Of a DNA stretch of 64,000 nucleotides, positions 59,802 through 64,000 are shown one piece after another. Source of the DNA: Pyrinomonas methylaliphatogenes (GTDB taxonomy: Bacteria > Acidobacteriota > Blastocatellia > Pyrinomonadales > Pyrinomonadaceae); assembly GCF_000820845.2 (NCBI RefSeq), contig NZ_CBXV010000002.1:372001-436000 (forward strand), written 5' to 3'. Below the pieces are notes generated by a model. That model was not told the origin of the DNA. It was given only the letters and a program-made list of their open reading frames with translations, and ran no database searches. Each line of letters begins with the position of its first letter. The stretch's first letter is position 1. Made by a program: the position numbers and the translations under genes.

Positions 59802-61248
59802 ATGGTTTTCGTTTTGGACAAGCACAAGAAGCCGCTGATGCACTGCACGGAAAAACGTGCGCGGTTACTACTACGGCGTGGGCGGGCTGTCGTCCACAGA
59901 CTGGCCCCGTTCACGATCCGGCTCAAAGACAGGGTACTGGAGGATTCCGAAGTCCAACCGTTGCGACTCAAGCTGGACCCGGGATCAAAGGTCACGGGCG
60001 TGGCCGTGCTCCGGGGCAATGAAGTGGTGTTCCTGGGAGAGATCCGCCACCGGACAGACATCGAGGATCGGCTGGCGAAACGCCGGATGATCCGGCGGAA
60101 TCGGCGGAACCGCAAGACGCGGTACCGGAAGCCCCGTTTCCTGAACCGGCACCCGGAGAAGTGCGCCGGGTGCGGGAAGAATGCGAAACACGGTAGCCGG
60201 TACTGTCGCAAGTGCGGACAGCGGCCAAAGGACAACGGGAACCGCAACACATGGTTGCCCCCATCGCTTGGGGCGCGAGTGGACCAAGTGATCCATGCTC
60301 TGCGGAAGATTCGGGTGCCGATTGGCGGGATTTCGGTAGAGTTGGTGCGGTTCGACACGCAGAAGTTGGAGAACCCCGAGATTTCGGGTGTCGAGTACCA
60401 GCATGGGACTTTGTTTGGCTATGAAGTGAAGGAGTACTTGCTTCAGAAGTTTGGCCACCGGTGCGCGTACTGCGGTGGTGAATCGGGTGACCCAGTGCTG
60501 GAAGTGGAGCACGTGGTGCCGCGCTCCAGGGGCGGGAGCAACCGTGTGTCGAACCTGGCGATTGCCTGCCGAACGTGCAACGAGGAGAAAGATGATTGGA
60601 TGCCGGGCGAGTGGCTGGCGATTCTTCAGCGGTCGAAACGAAAGCTGGACCGGGTACGGGCGGTAAATGTGCAGAAAGCCCTTGGGCAACTGAAAGTGCC
60701 GCTGAGAGACGCCGCGGCGGCGAACACCACCCGCTGGGCGCTGTACCGGCGTCTTCTGTCCCTGGGATCTTCGGTGAAAGTGGGGAGTGGCGGACGGACG
60801 AAGTGGAACCGGGAGCGGATGGGGCTGCCGAAAGAACATTACTGGGACGCGGCTTGTGTGGGGGACAGCACCCCAGAGAAGTTCCGGGACATTCCCGCTT
60901 GGGTGCAGGTATGGGAGGCGAAGGGCCGTGGAAACCGGCAGGTATGCCGGACGGACAAACAAGGTTTCCCGGTCCGGCACTTAAACCGGCAGAAGAGGCA
61001 TTTTGGGTTTCAGACGGGGGATATGGTCGTAGCTGAGATACCGCGCGGGAAATACGCGGGGAGATGGAGGGGGCGGGTAGCGGTGCGCGCCAATGGGTGG
61101 TTCGACTTGTTCGTGGGAGGAGTACGTGCGGTGCAAGGCGTGAGCCACAAGCATTGCCGGGTGCTGCAACGTGGTGACGGGTGGGCGTATGAGCAGATGA
61201 GGCCTGCTGTCGCGGCTCCTCCCCATGCCTAAAGGCAGGGGATTCCGC
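59491..61248 (+). mobile_element. ISC (IS200/IS605-like) element carrying IscB, no transposase
   Basis: The left end has a CCCC...GGGG hairpin around GCTAAAGC (59492-59512); the right end has a CCCCATGCCT/AGGCAGGGG hairpin (61221-61241). There is no target duplication, as expected for single-strand-transposing elements. No Y1 transposase (TnpA) is encoded, so it would move only in trans. ATAG occurs in both flanks (59487-59490 and 61253-61256), so the border is uncertain by a few bases. It is inserted at the 3' end of the specificity gene within integron cassette 1. Confidence 0.85.
59802..61232 (+). CDS. iscB: IscB RNA-guided nuclease (RuvC plus HNH)
   Basis: 476 residues, the OMEGA ancestor type of Cas9. 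A PLMP-like N-terminus (PLMH, 11-14), RuvC-I D59 (LKLDPGSKVTG), an Arg-rich bridge helix (90-112), RuvC-II E180 (GISVELVRFD), an HNH domain with zinc cysteines C221, C224, C256, C259 and catalytic H237 (LEVEHVVPRSRGG), RuvC-III with D349 (EHYWDAACVG), and a C-terminal TAM-interaction region (400-470). All catalytic residues are present. Unusual is an extra CxxC...CxxC zinc knuckle (C121, C124, C135, C138) between the bridge helix and WLPPSL. The stop codon lies in the right-end hairpin. A GGAGTGGG site precedes ATG 59802. Confidence 0.93.
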   Translation: MVFVLDKHKKPLMHCTEKRARLLLRRGRAVVHRLAPFTIRLKDRVLEDSEVQPLRLKLDPGSKVTGVAVLRGNEVVFLGEIRHRTDIEDRLAKRRMIRRNRRNRKTRYRKPRFLNRHPEKCAGCGKNAKHGSRYCRKCGQRPKDNGNRNTWLPPSLGARVDQVIHALRKIRVPIGGISVELVRFDTQKLENPEISGVEYQHGTLFGYEVKEYLLQKFGHRCAYCGGESGDPVLEVEHVVPRSRGGSNRVSNLAIACRTCNEEKDDWMPGEWLAILQRSKRKLDRVRAVNVQKALGQLKVPLRDAAAANTTRWALYRRLLSLGSSVKVGSGGRTKWNRERMGLPKEHYWDAACVGDSTPEKFRDIPAWVQVWEAKGRGNRQVCRTDKQGFPVRHLNRQKRHFGFQTGDMVVAEIPRGKYAGRWRGRVAVRANGWFDLFVGGVRAVQGVSHKHCRVLQRGDGWAYEQMRPAVAAPPHA

Positions 61249-61291
61249 CACGATAGTTTCCGTTGAAATCGAGTAATCTCTCAAGTAAGGT

Positions 61292-61364
61292 GCGGCATAA
61301 CACGCGCTTCCAGCCGACACGCTTCGCTTCGCTCCGCGTGCGGCTGAACCGCCGCCCGTTAGAC
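61292..61364 (+). other. attC1 integron recombination site
   Basis: Arm R'' GCGGCATAAC (61292-61301) and R' GTTAGAC (61358-61364) flank a hairpin: CAGCCG (61311-61316), an unpaired A (61317), CACGC (61318-61322), loop, GCGTG (61336-61340), CGGCTG (61341-61346). The single extrahelical base is the classical strand-selection feature of attC. R'' is the exact reverse complement of the cassette 1 start at 56817-56826. Confidence 0.88.
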
Positions 61365-61513
61365 GGCTCCCGCTGATGAGAGAGCGGTTTTAACCGGAGA
61401 AGGCATGTCATGGGCCTGGACCTGCGATGAGGGCCGGTGTATATGAGCCGCACAACAACGGGTTGCAGCGGGCGATCCCACGCTGCGCGCGGAACTGCCG
61501 CTGAACCGGAGCG
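61359..61513 (+). other. Mini-cassette of 155 bp with a 13-codon reading frame
   Basis: Bounded by the crossover points of attC1 and attC2. The only reading frame with a ribosome site (GGAGAAGG, 61396-61403) is 61405-61446, encoding MSWAWTCDEGRCI. It may be a leader peptide, a promoter cassette, or simply a gene-less cassette. Confidence 0.5.
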
Positions 61514-61519
61514 TTAGAC
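61447..61519 (+). other. attC2 integron recombination site
   Basis: GCCGCACAAC (61447-61456) and GTTAGAC (61513-61519) flank a stem pairing GGTT-G-CAGCGG (61461-61471, with one extrahelical G) with CCGCTGAACC (61498-61507). The outer arm is a partial complement of the cassette start, with GCCG and AAC conserved. Confidence 0.8.
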
Positions 61520-61547
61520 CGCAGAAGAATTAAGGCGGTGCCTTCGC

Positions 61548-62381
61548 ATGAACACAACACGGCCCTTGGAACACGCTGACGGAGTACAGCGTTTGTCCTC
61601 TCAGAGTTTCGCCGAACTCTATGAGCAGATCCTGGTCGGCCCGCTCTTCCATCCTTGGGTTGACGCGCTGCTTCAAGACATTGACCTTGGACCCGGCGAC
61701 CGCGTTCTCGATATCGCGTGCGGAACCGGAATTGTTGCGCGAATCGCCAAGGAGCGCCTGGGCTCGACGGGGACGGTTGTTGGCGTCGACGTCAACCCTC
61801 AGATGCTGGCCGTCGCACGAAGCCTAGCTCCCGCCATTGACTGGCGGGAAGGTGATGCTGGCGCCCTGCCGTTGCGCGATGGCGAAGCGTTTGACGTGGT
61901 CATGTGCCAGCAAGGATTTCAGTTTTTCCCGGATCGAGCCACAGCCGCCCGCGAGATGCATCGCGCCCTGGTTAAGGGCGGGCGATTTGGCGTGAGCACC
62001 TGGCGTCCTGACGAGGAGTTTCCGGTGCTGCGCGAGTTGCGCGCCATTGCGGAACGACACATTGGACCGATTGCCGACCGTCGCCACAGCCTCGGCGACC
62101 CTGCTTCTCTGAAAGCCATCCTTCGGGAGACGGGATTTCACGACATTCGGTCGAAGCGCTTCTCGCGGACGATTCGGTTCCAAGACGGATCTGTGTTCGT
62201 ACGCCTGAATGCCATGGCTCTCGTCGGCATGAGCACGCAGGCAAGCACGCTTGACGACGAAGGACGCCAGCGCACCGTCGACGCCATTGTCAACGACAGC
62301 GCTGAACTCGTGCGCTCGCAGAGTGATGGTGCGGGATTCCACTACGAAATCGGTACCAATGTAGTACTTGCCAGGGCCTGA
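61548..62381 (+). CDS. Class I SAM-dependent methyltransferase (cassette-borne)
   Basis: 277 residues with Rossmann motif I VLDIACGTGIV (53-63), motif II GVDVNPQML, the ALPLRDGEAFDVVMCQQGFQ post-II/IV region and HRALVKGGRFGVSTW. It resembles UbiE/MenG-type small-molecule methyltransferases; the substrate is unknown. It occupies integron cassette 3 (61514 to about 62415), starts 34 bases after the cassette border and has an AAGG upstream. Its codon use and GC are closer to the chromosome than the RM genes. Confidence 0.85.
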   Translation: MNTTRPLEHADGVQRLSSQSFAELYEQILVGPLFHPWVDALLQDIDLGPGDRVLDIACGTGIVARIAKERLGSTGTVVGVDVNPQMLAVARSLAPAIDWREGDAGALPLRDGEAFDVVMCQQGFQFFPDRATAAREMHRALVKGGRFGVSTWRPDEEFPVLRELRAIAERHIGPIADRRHSLGDPASLKAILRETGFHDIRSKRFSRTIRFQDGSVFVRLNAMALVGMSTQASTLDDEGRQRTVDAIVNDSAELVRSQSDGAGFHYEIGTNVVLARA

Positions 62382-62399
62382 CAATGCACTCAACACAAC

Positions 62400-62421
62400 G
62401 CGGTCTAATTGATGGTTAGCC
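62400..62421 (+). other. Degenerate attC3 at the end of the methyltransferase cassette
   Basis: GCGGTCTAA (62400-62408) is the exact reverse complement of the cassette 3 start (61514-61522), identifying the R'' arm. A GTTAGCC at 62415-62421 may be R' after loss of the stem, or the site may extend to GGGCTTTAA near 62440. No normal hairpin with extrahelical bases is seen, so it is probably inactive. Confidence 0.55.
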
Positions 62422-62456
62422 TGCTTCGTCGTACTCACGGGCTTTAAGGAGTACCA

Positions 62457-62573
62457 ATGGCAATAGTAATGGTTTCACTATTAGGTGGTCGCCCGGTGCC
62501 AAATATGTTAGCGATATTGCACCTGAAGCCTGATTATCTGTATGTCGTCGTTTCAGAAGACTCGGTCGTGTAA
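62457..62573 (+). pseudogene. N-terminal fragment of a CARF (DUF1887/Card1-Can2-like) protein
   Basis: A ribosome site AAGGAG (62446-62451) precedes ATG 62457. The first 36 codons (VMVSLLGGRPVPNMLAILHL, then KPDYLYVVVSED) match the start of CARF domains of the DUF1887 type, where the glycine-rich loop after beta-1 helps bind cyclic oligoadenylate. The frame ends at TAA 62571 inside the IS256 terminal repeat, so only the first beta-alpha-beta unit remains. CARF effectors usually accompany type III CRISPR systems; none is seen here. Family call is by pattern only. Confidence 0.55.
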
Positions 62574-63788
62574 GGAATTATGTGTAGGGGTTTGTGTAAA
62601 AAGAGGGGGTACCAGACAAGAGGAGGTACCCCATGGACCAGGATACCCTGCAGGCGATGTTACGGGAAGCGGTGAAGGAAACGGTGACCGAGGTGCTCCA
62701 GTTTCTCCTGGACGTTGACCGGGACGCCTTCCTCCGCCAACATGGCGGGCGCAAGAACGGCCACTACCCCCGCAAACTGGAGACCACCTTCCATCCCTCG
62801 GGATCGGGAAGGGCGGTATTACCCCAGCTTGCTCCAGCCCTACGCCCGGCACCAGGTGGACGTGGGGGAGGTGGCCGTGGCCCTGTACGCCGCCGGGGTC
62901 ACCCAGCGCAAGGCGGCCGAGGTGATGAGCCTGCTTTTGGGCCACCGGTACTCCCACGAGACCGTGAGCGCCCTCACCGATGGGGTGCTTGAAAAGGTAA
63001 GCGCCTTCCGCCAAAGGCCGCTGCCTGAGGAGATGGCCTGGGTCTACCTGGACGGCTTCTTTCTGAAGGTTCACAGGGAAGGTCTGGGGGTGGAGAAAGA
63101 AGCCGTTTACGTAGCCCTGGGCGTCACCCCTTGCGGGGAGAGGCAGATCCTGGGCTTTTGGCTTTTACCCACGGAAAACGCCTCGGCCTGGGAGGGGGTT
63201 CTGAAGGAGCTATGGGGGAGGGGCCTGCGGCGGGTTTTGCTCTTCGTCACCGATGGCCTACCGGGGATAGAGGAGGCTATCCGCCGGGTGTATCCCCAGG
63301 CGGGGTGGCAGCGGTGTGTGGTGCACCAGGTGAGGGGCAGCCTGGGCTAGGTGCGGACACGGGACAGGGCTCCCCTGATCCAGGACTTGAGGGGGGTCTA
63401 CATGGCGGAGAGCCGGCAAGAGGCGTTGCGGAAGCTGGAGGGGCTCAGGGAGGTACCCTTCCCTAGTGGCGGCCTGGTGGGAGAACTCAGGGGCCCTGCT
63501 TCGCTTCTACGATTACCCCCAGGTGCTCTGGCCATATCTTCAAAGCACCAACCTCATGGAGCGGTTTATCCGTGAAGTGCGGCGAGGAACCAAGGTGAGG
63601 GATCACAAGTTCCCAGGCGAAGGAGCGGTGTACAAGCTTTTGTACCTGGAGGGGGAGCGCCAGGAAGGGCGGTGGGCGGAGCGCAAGCTCAAGGGTTTTG
63701 CTGACGTGCAGGAAGTACTGGAGAGGATGCTTCAGGAGCGGTATGCCCCCCGTACACAGACGCTTACACATAAATCTTGACACGACCG
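62563..63788 (+). mobile_element. IS256-family insertion sequence, Thermus/Meiothermus-like
   Basis: Terminal inverted repeats: the left end (62563 onward, CGGTCGTGT...TTATGTGTA) and the reverse complement of the right end (to 63788) agree at most of the first 28 positions, including nine identical outer bases. No 8-9 bp target duplication is found, and the two flanks carry unrelated gene fragments. Confidence 0.78.
62633..63780 (+). pseudogene. IS256-family transposase, frameshifted
   Basis: Three pieces make up one transposase. 62633 to about 62795 gives MDQDTLQAMLREAVKETVTE...; a shift moves to another frame with QVDVGEVAVALYAAGVTQRKA, the first catalytic Asp in WVYLDGFFLKV and the second in LLFVTDGLPGIEEA, ending at a TAG (63348-63350) after CVVHQVRGSLG; reading resumes and shifts again near 63460 to WWENSGALLRFYDYP with the STNLMERFIREVRRGTKV motif. 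Two frameshifts and a nonsense codon make it inactive. Protein style is Thermus-like (high Glu/Leu/Arg). Confidence 0.88.
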
Positions 63789-64000
63789 CAAAGAATGGCG
63801 AGAAAGCCTTGAACGGGCCGGTTTGCTGCACCGCGATAATGAACTTCCATATCCGCCTATTCCAACAACCTGTGGCGTAGATGGTTCCTATGCCGTAGAG
63901 CGACTGTTGGCTAGCGACCTAGTTGCCGCGGCTGCCGTCGCTGTAGAAGGCCTAACACCACCCTCGGAAGCGCGCCATTGGCCAGAACCCCGGCATCTCG
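63784..64000 (+). pseudogene. 5'-truncated NurA-like nuclease fragment, running off the window
   Basis: An open frame of 72 codons begins at the IS256 right end (in-frame TGA at 63778) and continues past base 64000. It includes CGVDGSYAVERLLASDLVAA followed by AVAVEGLTPPSEARHW, resembling the first catalytic Asp motif (VDGS) of NurA 5'-3' nucleases, partners of the HerA ATPase. No start codon or ribosome site is available, so the gene's 5' end was lost to the IS. The assignment is by motif only. Confidence 0.45.

Noticed and set aside
59802-61232. Reading the HNH protein as a Cas9 or a group II intron/homing endonuclease
   Set aside because: Length of 476, PLMP-like N-terminus, no REC lobe, no CRISPR array and IS605-like hairpin ends identify IscB.
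62563-63788. Target-site duplication around the IS256 copy
   Set aside because: The only matching flank bases (CGGTC and GACCG) are inverted, so they belong to the terminal repeats, not to a direct duplication.

Overview
The window is GC-rich bacterial chromosome for about the first 55.7 kb and an accessory region for the last 8.3 kb. The core suggests Acidobacteriota, perhaps a Blastocatellia-like thermophile. The reasons are an Oar-type TonB-dependent receptor with an N-terminal carboxypeptidase-regulatory domain, two eukaryotic-like Ser/Thr kinases (one with a TolB-like region and TPRs), DUF5658, a PA-domain M28 peptidase, Arg/Glu-rich proteins, and a Thermus/Meiothermus-looking IS256 relic. 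This taxonomy is inference.

Core layout. 1-5.7 kb: partial gene, tyrS, panD, dapF, pyrF and a two-repeat DUF3108 protein. 5.9-12.6 kb (minus): zinc-ribbon membrane protein, XdhC/CoxI-like protein, coiled-coil secreted protein, nadC overlapping valS, and a response-regulator-like protein. 12.8-25 kb: two small unknown proteins, ispH, a Ski2-like helicase, a TonB-like anchored protein, secA and a double M16 peptidase. 25.1-31.3 kb: isocitrate dehydrogenase, thiO, then a thiol-redox cluster (TPR-TlpA, PepSY protein, CcdA-TlpA fusion, thioredoxin-like CxxW protein). 31.6-37 kb: bcp, a phosphatase coupled to a Ser/Thr kinase, glutaredoxin, and a thioredoxin-reductase-like flavoprotein without CxxC. 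37-47.7 kb: M15-like peptidase, DUF2085, second kinase, DUF2227, aroB, ppa, htrA, DUF5658. 47.9-55.5 kb: TonB receptor, M28 peptidase, Tat-exported amidase.

The accessory end (55.7-64 kb) reads as a decayed chromosomal integron. A frameshifted IntI-type integrase (with the IntI-specific insert) points away from a cassette series. Cassette 1 (about 56818-61358) carries a low-GC restriction-modification system: a fused nuclease-methyltransferase and a one-TRD specificity subunit. The 3' end of that subunit gene is interrupted by an ISC element encoding an apparently intact IscB RNA-guided nuclease with its omega RNA. Two attC sites with the expected extrahelical base, a 155-bp mini-cassette, a methyltransferase cassette and a degenerate attC follow. 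The cassette borders are confirmed internally: bases 56817-56826 are the exact reverse complement of 61292-61301, and 61514-61522 of 62400-62408. Beyond lie a CARF (DUF1887-like) N-terminal fragment, a dead IS256-family element, and a 5'-truncated NurA-like fragment running off the window.

A second unexplained signal is dispersed through the core. At nine intergenic or gene-end places a 25-42 bp sequence is repeated imperfectly, usually 65-75 bp (often exactly 66 bp) further on. Sequences differ between places but the period is conserved.
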